From Myxococcales bacterium (GTDB taxonomy: Bacteria > Myxococcota_A > Polyangia > Haliangiales > Haliangiaceae): a stretch of DNA of 64,000 nt. The stretch spans positions 124,001 to 188,000 of the forward strand of contig JADKKI010000014.1 in NCBI GenBank assembly GCA_016720595.1. The letters are read 5' to 3'. Numbering within the stretch: position 1 is the first letter of the stretch; each line of letters opens with the position of its first letter. Positions 23,722 through 32,854 of the stretch are shown here, in pieces. The notes under the pieces were generated by a model. The model saw only the letters and a list, made by a program, of their open reading frames with translations. It had not been told where the DNA came from and did no database searches. The translations under genes and the position numbers were made by a program.

Positions 23722-24447
23722 ATGAACGACAAAACGACGGCTCTCATCACGGGAGCCAACAAGGGCCTGGGCTACGAAACGGCGCGTCGTCTTGCCGAGC
23801 TCGGCGTGACCGTCCTCGTCGGGGCGCGCGATCCCGAGCGCGGCAAGGACGCCGTCGCACGGTTACGCGAGCGCCGAGCTGACGCTCACCTCGTCCATCT
23901 CGACCTCACCGACGGGGGCAGTATCGAGGCGGCGGCGCGTGACGTCACGGAGCGGTTCGGTCGTCTGGATGTGCTCGTCAACAATGCTGGGATCGGAGGT
24001 GGGCAGCTGCCGTCGCGGCAGGATCTGGCTGCGATGCGCTCGCTGTTCGAGACCAACGTGTACGGCACGATCGCGGTCACGCAGGCTTTCCTGCCATTGC
24101 TGGAACGGTCGCCGGCCGCACGGGTCGTGAACGTCTCGACGACGCTCGCGTCGCTTAGCCTGGCTACGGATCCGACCCACCGCATCACACAGTGGAATGA
24201 GCTGTTCGGTTACATCGCATCGAAGGCGGCCATCAACTCGTTCACCGTGCGTCTCGCGCACGAGCTTCGTGCCAAGCGCATCAAAGTGAACTCTGCGTGC
24301 CCCGGCTACGTCGCGACGGACTTCAACCAGCACCGCGGTCTACGTACCGTCGAGCAAGGCGCGGAGATCATCGTGCGCCTCGCAACGCTACCCGATGACG
24401 GGCCGACTGCCGGATTCTTCGACGAGAAGGGGGATGTCGAGTGGTAG
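23722..24447 (+). CDS. short-chain dehydrogenase/reductase (SDR)
   Basis: 241 residues of the classical SDR type. The NAD(P)-binding loop is ITGANKGLGYETARRLAE, Arg in VGARDPERG suggests NADP(H) preference, NNAG is at about 91, the catalytic Ser is in VVNVSTTLASL, and Y-x-x-x-K is in YIASKAAINSF. CPGYVATDFN follows as usual. This layout is that of carbonyl-reductase-like SDRs. It is divergent from the AraC family gene with a 100-bp gap, so it is its likely target. The substrate is unknown. Confidence 0.92.
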   Translation: MNDKTTALITGANKGLGYETARRLAELGVTVLVGARDPERGKDAVARLRERRADAHLVHLDLTDGGSIEAAARDVTERFGRLDVLVNNAGIGGGQLPSRQDLAAMRSLFETNVYGTIAVTQAFLPLLERSPAARVVNVSTTLASLSLATDPTHRITQWNELFGYIASKAAINSFTVRLAHELRAKRIKVNSACPGYVATDFNQHRGLRTVEQGAEIIVRLATLPDDGPTAGFFDEKGDVEW

Positions 24448-24512
24448 TAGGTCGCGTCGGTGGGAGCTCGACGTTGACCGTGATGCGCTTCGCCGCATAG
24501 CATCGCCCCCGC

Positions 24513-25754
24513 ATGCGGTGGCCTCTCGTGCTCCTCCTCGTCGCATGCCGCGAGGACGGCCCGGCGACGCGCCGTGCGCCGGATCCGCATCAGCCCGCGC
24601 CTGCGCCACTGCCTGCACTTGCGCCTCTGCCCCCGCTCGATCCGATCCTGCAGATCACGATCGAGCCCGGCTATCCAGCACCCAAGAAGGTGCTGCTCCG
24701 CACCGAGGAGCCCGGCGCAGCCTGGCAGGAGATCGCGCTGACCGGGCGCGTCTATCGTGCGCCCCGGCCCACCACGACGTTCTCGCTCGCGGTCATCTGT
24801 GGCAGCGCGGCCCACGTGCTCGCGCTCGGCCCGGCGGATCGGTATCCGCTTCGCATGCCGTGTCCGCTGATCGATGGGAAGGGCGGCTACGTCTCGCTGA
24901 CCAGCGATCGCCCGACGTCGTTCCTCTCGCTCGACGGTCCGTACGGCATCGGCTCGCTGACCGACAGCCATCCCGAGGACTCGATCTCGGTGCCCGCAGA
25001 GGGTGCGTGGGACATCCTCGCGACCGACGACGCCTCGGGCACGGAAGAGGCGCGGCAGTTCGCGATCGCGCGCGGCATGCGCTCGGGCGGCGGTGCCGCG
25101 TACAGGTTCACGCGCTGGTACCGGCCCGAGCGCGCCACGGTGATCGTGCGCAACGCGCCCACGACCGGAACGTGGTCGTTGACCTCGATCCTCCGCACGT
25201 CGAACGGGACGACCACCACGCTGCAGCGCTCCACGGATCACCCGGCGGTGGGGCCTGGTCATCCCGAGCAGACGCTCGACGTGCTCGTGGCACCGCAGGC
25301 GGCGCTCGTGCCCGGCGACTGCATGCAGATCTTCGTCGATGCGTGTGAGGGCTCGTGGTGTCGTGCGACGTCATCGTGCACGCGCGAGATCGCATTTCAT
25401 GAGGGCCCCACCGCCCCGATCACGCGCGTTCCGGGTCCCGGGGTCGTGATCGATGTCGGCAGCTTTCACGACGCGGACATCGTGAACGTTCGCAGCACCG
25501 GATTTCGCGACGACAAGGCCTTCGAGATCTTCGTCACCGCGACGCGCGCGTGGCTCTCTGCCCATGCCACGGGCGGCAAGCTCACCATCCCGGTCGTGCC
25601 CGGGTTCGCCGATGCGGCCAGCGACAAGGCTCGGTACCTGTGGCTCGCGCTGGTCTGGGGGCTCGCACCCACGACCGCACTGCCATACGAGGGGGGCGCG
25701 TGGCAGCGCGCGACGACCAGCATCGATTTCACCGGCGGGCCTCGGCCCCCGTAG
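24513..25754 (+). CDS. putative lipoprotein of unknown function
   Basis: 413 residues. The start MRWPLVLLLVAC is a lipoprotein signal with Cys12 as the acylated residue, then a Pro/Ala-rich spacer of about 35 residues (APDPHQPAPAPLPALAP). The mature part is beta-rich, with repeated strand pairs such as ITIEPGYPAPKKVLLRTEEPG and GAWDILATDDASGTEEARQF, and two Cys pairs in CMQIFVDACEGSWCRATSSC that could form disulfides. No family is recognised. The next gene begins 54 bp downstream. Confidence 0.6.
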   Translation: MRWPLVLLLVACREDGPATRRAPDPHQPAPAPLPALAPLPPLDPILQITIEPGYPAPKKVLLRTEEPGAAWQEIALTGRVYRAPRPTTTFSLAVICGSAAHVLALGPADRYPLRMPCPLIDGKGGYVSLTSDRPTSFLSLDGPYGIGSLTDSHPEDSISVPAEGAWDILATDDASGTEEARQFAIARGMRSGGGAAYRFTRWYRPERATVIVRNAPTTGTWSLTSILRTSNGTTTTLQRSTDHPAVGPGHPEQTLDVLVAPQAALVPGDCMQIFVDACEGSWCRATSSCTREIAFHEGPTAPITRVPGPGVVIDVGSFHDADIVNVRSTGFRDDKAFEIFVTATRAWLSAHATGGKLTIPVVPGFADAASDKARYLWLALVWGLAPTTALPYEGGAWQRATTSIDFTGGPRPP

Positions 25755-25808
25755 CGTCGCGACTCGACGATCCGGGAAGGTTCCTGGTCAGTTACGCGTA
25801 TCGTGGGG

Positions 25809-27377
25809 ATGTCGATCCTCGGCCATCGTCACGACAAGAAGCACGCGGACCAGGAGAAGGAAGCCGACCAAGCGGCCTCCGAAGCCGGGGCCTCGGAGGC
25901 TGTCGCGGACGGCATGATCAGCGCCTCGGGCGGCAACACCGGAAAGCTCGCCTCGATCATCGTCGAGCACCGCATGCAGCGCGACCGCCGCCTGTGGACC
26001 TTTCTCCACCGCAAGCTCGGAAACGACAAGGCCACAGAGGTTCAGGCGGAGGTCGAGGCCACGCCCGCCGAGCCGAAGCCCGTGGATGCAAAGCCAGCAG
26101 CGGCCGACTACAAGGCGTTCTGCGCCGCGTTCGCGACCAGCTTCGCGGGCGTGATGAGTGTGTTCCCCGGGGGCATGACCGAAGCGACGGTGCCGCAGTA
26201 CTTCACGGCGGGTCAGGTCGCCGCGCTCTCGGGTTTCATGGCGTCCAATGTCGTGCCGCCGGACCTGTTCCATCAGGCGAGCGGCCCGAACCTCACCGCG
26301 CAGCAGCGCATCCTGCTCGCGGGCGTGATCCTGGCGCACGGCACGCTGCCGCCTGAGCTCCAGGGCAAGGTCAACTTGAGCCGCGACCCACTCAAGGACG
26401 AGAAGGGCAACGAGTCCAAGACCGGGCAGCACGACAACCGCCTGCATGCGTCGATGTGCGGCGCCTGGGCGCAGCAGGTCTACCTCTATGCGGGTGCGGG
26501 GATCGCCGCGCAGAACCAGCAAGCCAATCAGACCGTCGACACCGGCGGCACGCTGCACCTCGGCAACGCCACGACCGAGAAGACGTTCGGCTCCCACGCC
26601 GACAAGACGGGGTTGCCGCTCGTAGGAAAGCAGAAGGAAGCGAAGGAGGCGCAGGATGCAGCGGAGGCCGAGGGGCGCGCCGAAGCAGCGGCCGCCGGCA
26701 AGCCGTACGTGGTCCCCGAGAAGCACCAGGACTTCAACCGGAAGGCAGAGATGGGGGCCGAGGTGTTCAAGACCCTGCAGCCCGGTGACTGGATCTACAT
26801 CTACAACGCCAACACCTCGGCGACTGGCCAGCACAGCGAGATCTTCATCGGCTGGGCCGATACCGGCGTGCAGACCGACAAGGCAAGCGGCGTCCAGTAT
26901 CGCACCGCGAACGTGATGAGCCAGTTGCAGGTCGAGGACGGTGGCAAGGTGCACCGCCAGAAGCTCGGCTCGGCCCACGCGCCTGGCATCGCCCCGGTCA
27001 CGGCGATCACCCGCGTCACCGAAGACTCCGGAGAGCTCCTCGACGCTCATTCGCTGGTGGCCGCGGACGCGGTCGAGAAGAACGCGAAGATCATCGAGGA
27101 CCACAAGCTCGACGCCGCGCAGTTCCAGCGTGACCTGCTGAAGGTCGCGAACAAGGAGCTCGCCAGCCTCGTCAGCAAGAAGCTGGATGCGAAGCAGCGC
27201 GAGGTCTTCGAGAAGGCCCTCGCGGAGGCGACGAGCTCCCAGAGTCCCGAGGCGCTGGCGCTGCTCGTCGCGCTCGTGCAGCGGATGGATCTGACGACCG
27301 GCGGCGTGTTCAAGGGCCGCCCGGCGAACGGCATCATCGACGAGCTGATGCTCGCGAAGAAGAAATCCAAGAAGTAA
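25809..27377 (+). CDS. putative Cys/His amidase (NlpC/P60- or CHAP-like) with helical flanks
   Basis: 522 residues, no signal peptide. The N-terminus is a charged Lys/Glu/His helix region. A papain-like core is suggested by Cys217 in HASMCGAWAQQVYLY (Cys at the start of a helix) and His342 in QPGDWIYIYNANTSATGQHSEIFIGWAD, where G-D-W/x-I-x-x-Y...H-S-x-I-F is the usual NlpC/P60 and CHAP pattern. Between them is a Lys/Glu/Ala helix insert (about 270-310). The C-terminal 130 residues are helical and end in KKKSKK. Such proteins cleave peptidoglycan or are secreted effectors; with no export signal, delivery by another route is possible. A GTG six bases earlier is an alternative start. See the reading frame that continues past its stop. 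Confidence 0.5.
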   Translation: MSILGHRHDKKHADQEKEADQAASEAGASEAVADGMISASGGNTGKLASIIVEHRMQRDRRLWTFLHRKLGNDKATEVQAEVEATPAEPKPVDAKPAAADYKAFCAAFATSFAGVMSVFPGGMTEATVPQYFTAGQVAALSGFMASNVVPPDLFHQASGPNLTAQQRILLAGVILAHGTLPPELQGKVNLSRDPLKDEKGNESKTGQHDNRLHASMCGAWAQQVYLYAGAGIAAQNQQANQTVDTGGTLHLGNATTEKTFGSHADKTGLPLVGKQKEAKEAQDAAEAEGRAEAAAAGKPYVVPEKHQDFNRKAEMGAEVFKTLQPGDWIYIYNANTSATGQHSEIFIGWADTGVQTDKASGVQYRTANVMSQLQVEDGGKVHRQKLGSAHAPGIAPVTAITRVTEDSGELLDAHSLVAADAVEKNAKIIEDHKLDAAQFQRDLLKVANKELASLVSKKLDAKQREVFEKALAEATSSQSPEALALLVALVQRMDLTTGGVFKGRPANGIIDELMLAKKKSKK

Positions 27378-27523
27378 GCGCCCAGCAGGAGGCGCGGCGG
27401 CAGGGCAAGGAGGCGTGGGACGGAGTTCTCGAGACCGATGACCTGTGGCTCAAGCGCTACCTCAAGAACACGCCGAACACGATGGGCTCGACGGCGTCGC
27501 TGGTGGGCTACTTCGGCAAGTAG
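27378..27523 (+). pseudogene. coding-like tail in the -1 frame after the 25809 gene
   Basis: Directly after the stop at 27375-27377 the -1 frame reads a well-behaved protein end with codon use like the neighbours: SAQQEARRQGKEAWDGVLET, then DDLWLKRYLKNTPNTMGSTA and SLVGYFGK, stop at 27521-27523. It has no start codon of its own except an internal ATG near its end. The two frames can be joined in the Lys-rich GCGAAGAAGAAATCC stretch at about 27355-27368, where the -1 reading gives REEEIQEV before it. It is either a frameshifted C-terminus of the amidase-like protein, a programmed shift, or the end of a lost gene. Confidence 0.45.
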
Positions 27524-27544
27524 CCGGGGGACGTCGACGAGCCG

Positions 27545-28654
27545 TTAGAGGCGCTGCGCGAGGCGGCGCATCCGGCGGGCGCGGCGCAGCGTGTACAGCG
27601 CAAAGCGTGGGTCGCGCCAGTCGCGACCTTGCTCTCCGACGAGATCGCGCAGGCCGCGAACTGCTGTGCGGACGCTACGGTGCGCGAGGTACTGGGGGAA
27701 GATCCAGCTCTCGACGTTGTCGGTGAATGCCAGATCCACCGGCGGTGTCTCGCCAGCGAGCAGCTGCGCGAACGGCGTCATCAGATCCACGCCCGCCGCG
27801 AGCGCGCCCGCGTGCGAGCCCCACAGGCGAGGGTTGACCTCGAGCAAGAGGAAGCTCCCTGCGCGGCTGCGCACGAAGTCGACGCTCGCGAATCCCGTCC
27901 AGCGCAGCTCGCGCACCACGCGCACCCCGAGCTCGACGAGGGCAGGGTCGTGCGTCGATCGGAGGCGGACCGCCCCGCCAACGCGCGCCGGGTCTTGCGC
28001 GAGCTTCTCCGCGGCGTAGATGCGGACTGGCTCGCCGGCATGGAACACACCGCCGACCAGGTAGGTCGTGCTCGGCACGTACTCCTGGACGATCCAGTCG
28101 CCTCCAAGGCGGCGCGCGCTCTCGAGGGTCGCGGCGAGCGCGTGTCTCGTGTCGACGATCCGCACCAACCGGCCGCCACATCCGGTGGAGCTCTTGACGA
28201 CGAGCGGCAGCCCGAGGTCGTGCGCTGCCGCGTCGAGATCGAACGTGTCGTCGACCCGCCGATGCCGCGGGATCGCGATGCCGCGCGATCGCATGTGCTC
28301 GACGAGGGCGTGCTTGTCGGCGACCAGCGATCGCTGCCAAGGCGCGGTCTGCGGAAAGATGCGATCGCGCCACGTCACAGGCATGGCCCACAGCCGCCGC
28401 ATCGCATCCTCGGTGAGCGGCAGGACGTGGTCGAAGCGCGCCGCGGTCACCATGCGATCGAGGTGAGCGGCGAAGCCCGCGGACGCGAGCGTGGGGCCTG
28501 ACGTCCAGCGCACCGTCTTGCGCGAGCACGACGCAGTCGTGCCATTCGCCGTGAGGACCGTCACCGCGTGGTCCGCGTCCTCGAGCGCGCGCGCGAGCGG
28601 GAGTGTCGAGTGCCAGCCCTCCTCGACGAGCAGCACGGAAGTCCTGGGTTGCAT
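27545..28654 (-). CDS. ATP-grasp family protein
   Basis: 369 residues. An N-terminal Rossmann-like domain (SVLLVEEGWHSTLPLARALEDADH) is followed by the ATP-grasp core: PLVVKSSTGCGGRLVRIVD (Lys and Gly loop), WIVQEYVPSTTYLVGGVFH, RWTGFASVDFVRSRAGSFLLLEVNPRLWGSH, where D and E-x-N-P-R bind Mg-ATP. The end is Arg-rich. ATP-grasp enzymes join a carboxylate to an amine or thiol via an acyl-phosphate; stand-alone ones like this occur in peptide and cell-envelope pathways. The start is ATG 28654; the same frame stays open far upstream only because the G/C tract at 29982-30689 lacks stop codons. It is divergent from a tiny peptide ORF and a GT2 gene. Confidence 0.82.
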   Translation of the reverse strand: MQPRTSVLLVEEGWHSTLPLARALEDADHAVTVLTANGTTASCSRKTVRWTSGPTLASAGFAAHLDRMVTAARFDHVLPLTEDAMRRLWAMPVTWRDRIFPQTAPWQRSLVADKHALVEHMRSRGIAIPRHRRVDDTFDLDAAAHDLGLPLVVKSSTGCGGRLVRIVDTRHALAATLESARRLGGDWIVQEYVPSTTYLVGGVFHAGEPVRIYAAEKLAQDPARVGGAVRLRSTHDPALVELGVRVVRELRWTGFASVDFVRSRAGSFLLLEVNPRLWGSHAGALAAGVDLMTPFAQLLAGETPPVDLAFTDNVESWIFPQYLAHRSVRTAVRGLRDLVGEQGRDWRDPRFALYTLRRARRMRRLAQRL

Positions 28655-28656
28655 GG

Positions 28657-28686
28657 TTGACCCGTGCGGGCCGCGGGAATCATACT
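28657..28686 (+). promoter_or_regulatory. candidate promoter for the small ORF and GT2 gene
   Basis: TTGACC at 28657-28662 and CATACT at 28681-28686 are 18 bp apart. Transcription from it would start about 28693, next to the ATG at 28694, so the short ORF would be read leaderless. The site lies immediately upstream of the divergent ATP-grasp gene. Confidence 0.4.
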
Positions 28687-28693
28687 TTCGCGG

Positions 28694-28765
28694 ATGCGCA
28701 AGCCCATGCCCTGGTTCCGTATTGTGTTCTGGATCAGCCTGTTCGCCTGCGGCGGCAGCTGCTAG
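28694..28765 (+). CDS. 23-residue hydrophobic peptide ORF upstream of GT2
   Basis: ATG 28694 to TAG 28763-28765, too short for usual gene finders. It has a basic start (MRKPMPW), a hydrophobic middle (FRIVFWISLFA) and ends CGGSC. The LFAC at residues 16-19 could serve as a lipobox, which would leave an acylated pentapeptide, or the whole could be a small membrane peptide. It stops three bases before the GTG of the glycosyltransferase gene and so could be translationally coupled to it, or be a leader. There is no strong ribosome site; the proposed promoter would make it leaderless. Confidence 0.4.
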   Translation: MRKPMPWFRIVFWISLFACGGSC

Positions 28766-28768
28766 CGG

Positions 28769-29956
28769 GTGACCTCCGCACGCGCGTTCTGGGTGGTCGT
28801 CCAGACGTTGGCGACGATCGTGTTCGTCAACCGGTACATCGGCGGCCTCGTCTTGCGCGTGGTGCGCGGAGACCGGTGGGATGAGACGGTCGACGACTTC
28901 GAGCCGACGGTCACGGTCATCATCCCGCTCTACAACGAGGGTCAAGCGATCCGCGAGACGCTCGCCAGCGTGCTCGCGTCCGATTATCCGGGCCACAAGC
29001 TGCGGGTGACGTGCATCGACGATTGCTCGACCGACGACAGCTATGACGTTGCATGTGAGGTCGCGCGTAGCGACCCGCGCCTCACCGTGCTGCGCAATGC
29101 GCGCAACTCCGGCAAGCGCCACTCGATCAATGAAGCGGTCCAGCGCACCGACAGCGAGATCATCGTCTCGGTCGACTCCGACGTCATCATCGATCGCAAC
29201 GCGATCCGCGAGCTGGTGCGGCGCTTCACGATCCCGCAGATCGCCGCGGTCGGCGGGTGGGTCGACGTGCGCAACAAGCACGACAACTGGCTGACGCGGA
29301 TGCAGGTCGTCAGGTACTGGTACGCGTACAACATCTCGCGGGGCCTGGAGTGCGGGTTCCGCCGCGTGATGTGCCTGTCTGGGTGTCTGACCGCGTACCG
29401 GCGCTCGGTGCTCCTCGAGCTCGCGCCGATCCTCGGGCGCCGAGCGATCCTCGGCGTGCCGATCAAGTACGGCGAGGACCGCTACCTGACCCGGCAGATC
29501 GTGAAGGCGGGGTATCTGACGGTCGCCACGCTCGCGGCTCGCTGCCGCACCTTCGTGCCGAACACGCTCACGGGGTTCTTCTCGCAGCAGCTGCGCTGGC
29601 GCCGTTCGCGGATCGTCGACTACTCCGGTGCGTGCAGTCACGTCTGGCGCCTCAATCCGCTGCTCGCGGTCCACTACTTCTCGCTGGCGCTGCTGATCGT
29701 CGTCTACCCGATCGGCGCGGCGCACCTGCTCGCCACGCATGGGTTCCTCCGCGCGATCACGATCCACATCGTGTTGCTCGTCGTGTACGGCTCGTTCTAT
29801 CGCTGGCGCGTACGTCGCTTGGCGCCGAGTGACCGCGTGGGGATGTTCTCGTACGCACCGATCGCCGTCGTGCTCCCGATCACCTTCGCGCTGATGACTC
29901 CCCTCGCGATGTTCACGCTCGATTCGAGCGACTGGGGGACCCGTGACAAGACCTAG
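28769..29956 (+). CDS. family 2 processive glycosyltransferase (membrane)
   Basis: 395 residues from GTG 28769. One N-terminal membrane segment (about 5-22) precedes a GT2 domain: TVIIPLYNEGQAIRETLASVL, CIDDCSTDDSYDVA (donor Asp), VSVDSDVIID (D-x-D metal site), YGEDRYLTRQIV (E-D catalytic base) and FFSQQLRWRRSRI (the Q-x-x-R-W motif). These are the hallmarks of processive synthases of the cellulose/hyaluronan/chitin type. Four hydrophobic helices follow (about 300-385), forming the export channel. It probably polymerises a surface glycan; the sugar is unknown. It follows the small ORF by 3 bp. Its end, GTRDKT-stop, lies just before the odd G/C tract and appears complete. Confidence 0.88.
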   Translation: MTSARAFWVVVQTLATIVFVNRYIGGLVLRVVRGDRWDETVDDFEPTVTVIIPLYNEGQAIRETLASVLASDYPGHKLRVTCIDDCSTDDSYDVACEVARSDPRLTVLRNARNSGKRHSINEAVQRTDSEIIVSVDSDVIIDRNAIRELVRRFTIPQIAAVGGWVDVRNKHDNWLTRMQVVRYWYAYNISRGLECGFRRVMCLSGCLTAYRRSVLLELAPILGRRAILGVPIKYGEDRYLTRQIVKAGYLTVATLAARCRTFVPNTLTGFFSQQLRWRRSRIVDYSGACSHVWRLNPLLAVHYFSLALLIVVYPIGAAHLLATHGFLRAITIHIVLLVVYGSFYRWRVRRLAPSDRVGMFSYAPIAVVLPITFALMTPLAMFTLDSSDWGTRDKT

Positions 29957-29981
29957 GGTGGCTCGCGCGGTGGTCGTGGTC

Positions 29982-30689
<708 letters not shown>

Positions 30690-30693
30690 CGGC

Positions 30694-30945
30694 ATGGGCT
30701 ATACGGACCGCGCGCCCGCCGATCCGAAGAAGTTCCTGTGGATCGACTTCGAGGCGAAGGCGGTCGCGAAGGCGCCTCCGCCGAGCACAGCGAGCCGCGC
30801 ATGGTGCGATGCCGACGAGACGTGTCACGATCTCGCGACCGGCAAGGAGACGCGGGCGAAGGTGCCGACCGCCGTTCGTGACGAGCTCGTCGGCGACGCC
30901 AACCACGGGCCAGTTCACTGGAAGGGCCCGCCGCCTCGCCCGTGA
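30694..30945 (+). CDS. hypothetical protein, possibly the C-terminal part of a gene cut by the G tract
   Basis: 83 residues from ATG 30694, beginning five bases after normal composition resumes. The sequence has balanced composition (KKFLWIDFEAKAVAKAPP, then SRAWCDADETCHDLATGKETRAKVP) with two Cys six residues apart and a Pro-rich end (WKGPPPRP). No ribosome site can be judged because the upstream bases are all G. No family is recognised. A longer protein with a lost N-terminus is as likely as a complete small one. Confidence 0.45.
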   Translation: MGYTDRAPADPKKFLWIDFEAKAVAKAPPPSTASRAWCDADETCHDLATGKETRAKVPTAVRDELVGDANHGPVHWKGPPPRP

Positions 30946-30997
30946 TCTCGAGCGGTGGGACGATTCCGCCACGGAACGAGCATGAGAGGATGTGGGC

Positions 30998-31927
30998 GTG
31001 CTTCCTCTCCGTTCGCCGGCCGAGGTGCTCTACGTGGACGACGTCTTGGTCGAGCGTGATCCCGGTGGATGGGCGTTCAGCTGGAGCGAGCGCGACGTCA
31101 ACAGCCTGATCGACCACCGCATCGTCCGCACGACGGACGAGGTCATCGCCTCCGGCCCGGTCGGGCGGATGACCGCAGCCGAGCTCGATGCGCTCGCTCG
31201 GGCAGTCGAGCGCGAGCCCTCGTCGCTGCGGTGGTGCAGGGAGCGCCGGCTGCTCGAGTGCATCGTCGCCGACGATCTCGACGCGGCGCTCGTGGTGCTG
31301 CCTTCAAAGACCCCGATGACCGCGCGCATCAACGACGTGTCCGAGCCGATCCTCACGATCGCGCTCGGCGTGGCGGCATGGAAGGTCGCGGCCGACCTCA
31401 TCCTCCGTGGTGAGCGCCTCGCGCCACCTGCGGGGACGAGCTGGGACGCGGCGAGCTACGCGATCGCGGCTCTCGACGACTCGGATGGCGCGGCCGTGGT
31501 TCTCCAGCACCTGCTCGCGCGGGGAGCGTTCGTCCCGGCGGGCGGCCATCTGCGTCAGGTCCGATCGCCGCGGATCGTGCACGCGCTGATCGATGCCGGC
31601 GCTGATCCGGATGGATCCAGGCCGTCGAGCGCGACGCTCGGAGGATTTCTCGACGATGGCACGCCGATCGCGGTCGCTGTCGTGCAGGGCCGGCTCGAGG
31701 TCGCTGACGCACTCATCCAGCGTGGGGCATCGCTCGAAGCGCGTGACCCGCACGGACGCACGGCGCTGATCCTCGCCGCGGCGTGGGGCTTCGAAGGCCC
31801 CGTGCGCTGGCTCCTCGACCGCGGTGCGGACGTGGCGTGCGCAGCCGATGCACAGGGCCGGACGCCCCGTTCGATCGCGCTCGAGACCCCCGACGATCCG
31901 TGCTCGCGGCTGTTACTCGGCCGGTAG
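30998..31927 (+). CDS. ankyrin-repeat protein
   Basis: 309 residues. The C-terminal half contains ankyrin repeats with the usual spacing: DGTPIAVAVVQGRLEVADALIQRGASLEARD, then PHGRTALILAAAWGFEGPVRWLLDRGADVACAAD, and AQGRTPRSIALETPDD as a capping repeat. An earlier, degenerate pair is at about 120-205 (SEPILTIALGVAAWKVAADLILRGERL; IVHALIDAGADPDG). The N-terminal 100 residues are not recognised. GTG 30998 is preferred over GTG 30992 because AGAGGA at 30985-30990 then lies seven bases upstream. Ankyrin proteins bind other proteins; a partner is not evident. Confidence 0.78.
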   Translation: MLPLRSPAEVLYVDDVLVERDPGGWAFSWSERDVNSLIDHRIVRTTDEVIASGPVGRMTAAELDALARAVEREPSSLRWCRERRLLECIVADDLDAALVVLPSKTPMTARINDVSEPILTIALGVAAWKVAADLILRGERLAPPAGTSWDAASYAIAALDDSDGAAVVLQHLLARGAFVPAGGHLRQVRSPRIVHALIDAGADPDGSRPSSATLGGFLDDGTPIAVAVVQGRLEVADALIQRGASLEARDPHGRTALILAAAWGFEGPVRWLLDRGADVACAADAQGRTPRSIALETPDDPCSRLLLGR

Positions 31928-31961
31928 CACCTCGGTGCGCGGTTCGGCAGCCTGGCGGGCT

Positions 31962-32726
31962 TCACTTGGTGGTGCGGACGAAGCCCTCGGCCGCCTGCTC
32001 TCGGAGCAGGCGACGGACCTCTGCGCTCGGGTTCGCCGCGGTGCGCTTGCGGATCACCGCGTCCTCTCCCTCGCCGATGCGCAGCTCGAACCCGGTGCGC
32101 CGCTCGCGAACCGCCCAGCTCCTGCCATCGGGATGACGGAGCTCGACCCAGTTCCCGATCCCGGCCTCGAAGCGCGCCTTCGACCGCTGCTCCTCCACCG
32201 TCTGCGGCAGCTTCACGTCGACGCAGGTCTTGTTCTCGCGCGCCCAGGCATAGGCCTTCTCGAGCGCGTCCTTGCCCTCGGTCTCGAAGCCCTCGGTCAG
32301 GGCGGTCAGCCAGGCCGTGATCGTCGGGAACACGCACCACGCATTGCCGCTGCTGAAGTCGAACGTCACCACCTGCTCCGGTGAGCCACCAAAGCACCCG
32401 ATCGGATCGAACGCGTGGACCTCGATCGACGAGACGGCGAGCGGGTACCACGCGCTGTTCCACAAGGCGTGGCTGCTGGTGGCCGAGCGGCCCTCCTCGA
32501 ACTCGGTCGCGAGGTTCGTGAGCGTCGTGCGTTCGCGATCGAGCTGCGACGGCTGGATGAACCGGAGGTCGCCGTAGCGCCAGGCTCCGACATGACCGAG
32601 CACGCGACCGACGTCGGTTGGAAGGGCGCCGTTCTCTCCGTCATGGCGCGTGATGGCGCCGCGCTTGACGTGCTTGTGTGACCCGAGGGTCCGGACGAAC
32701 AGTTGCAGCAAGCTGTCGGTGATCAC
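31962..32726 (-). CDS. SUKH (SMI1/KNR4)-like protein with WGR-like C-terminus
   Basis: 254 residues. The middle (about 85-160), ALWNSAWYPLAVSSIEVHAFDP then SPEQVVTFDFSSGNAWCVFPTITAWLTALTEGFE, resembles the SUKH fold, where a W-x-P-L/F...D-P...V-x-x-F-D...S-F-x-x-W-L pattern is usual. The last 65 residues (NWVELRHPDGRSWAVRERRTGFELRIGE, then RLLREQAAEGFV) resemble a WGR domain, which in other proteins binds nucleic acid. SUKH proteins are often immunity proteins of contact toxins, but none is adjacent. Both domain calls are by eye and moderate. It is divergent from the gene at 32855. Confidence 0.5.
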   Translation of the reverse strand: MITDSLLQLFVRTLGSHKHVKRGAITRHDGENGALPTDVGRVLGHVGAWRYGDLRFIQPSQLDRERTTLTNLATEFEEGRSATSSHALWNSAWYPLAVSSIEVHAFDPIGCFGGSPEQVVTFDFSSGNAWCVFPTITAWLTALTEGFETEGKDALEKAYAWARENKTCVDVKLPQTVEEQRSKARFEAGIGNWVELRHPDGRSWAVRERRTGFELRIGEGEDAVIRKRTAANPSAEVRRLLREQAAEGFVRTTK

Positions 32727-32854
32727 GGCCCCGTTGTAGCCAGCCGGACCGGCTTCGCGCTAGCCCGTTGCGGCACATCATCAGCGCGATGAGCCGGGTC
32801 GGCCCTCAGCGCATGGTGGATCGCCGGCACCGCTCTGGTACCCTGAGGCATCTC

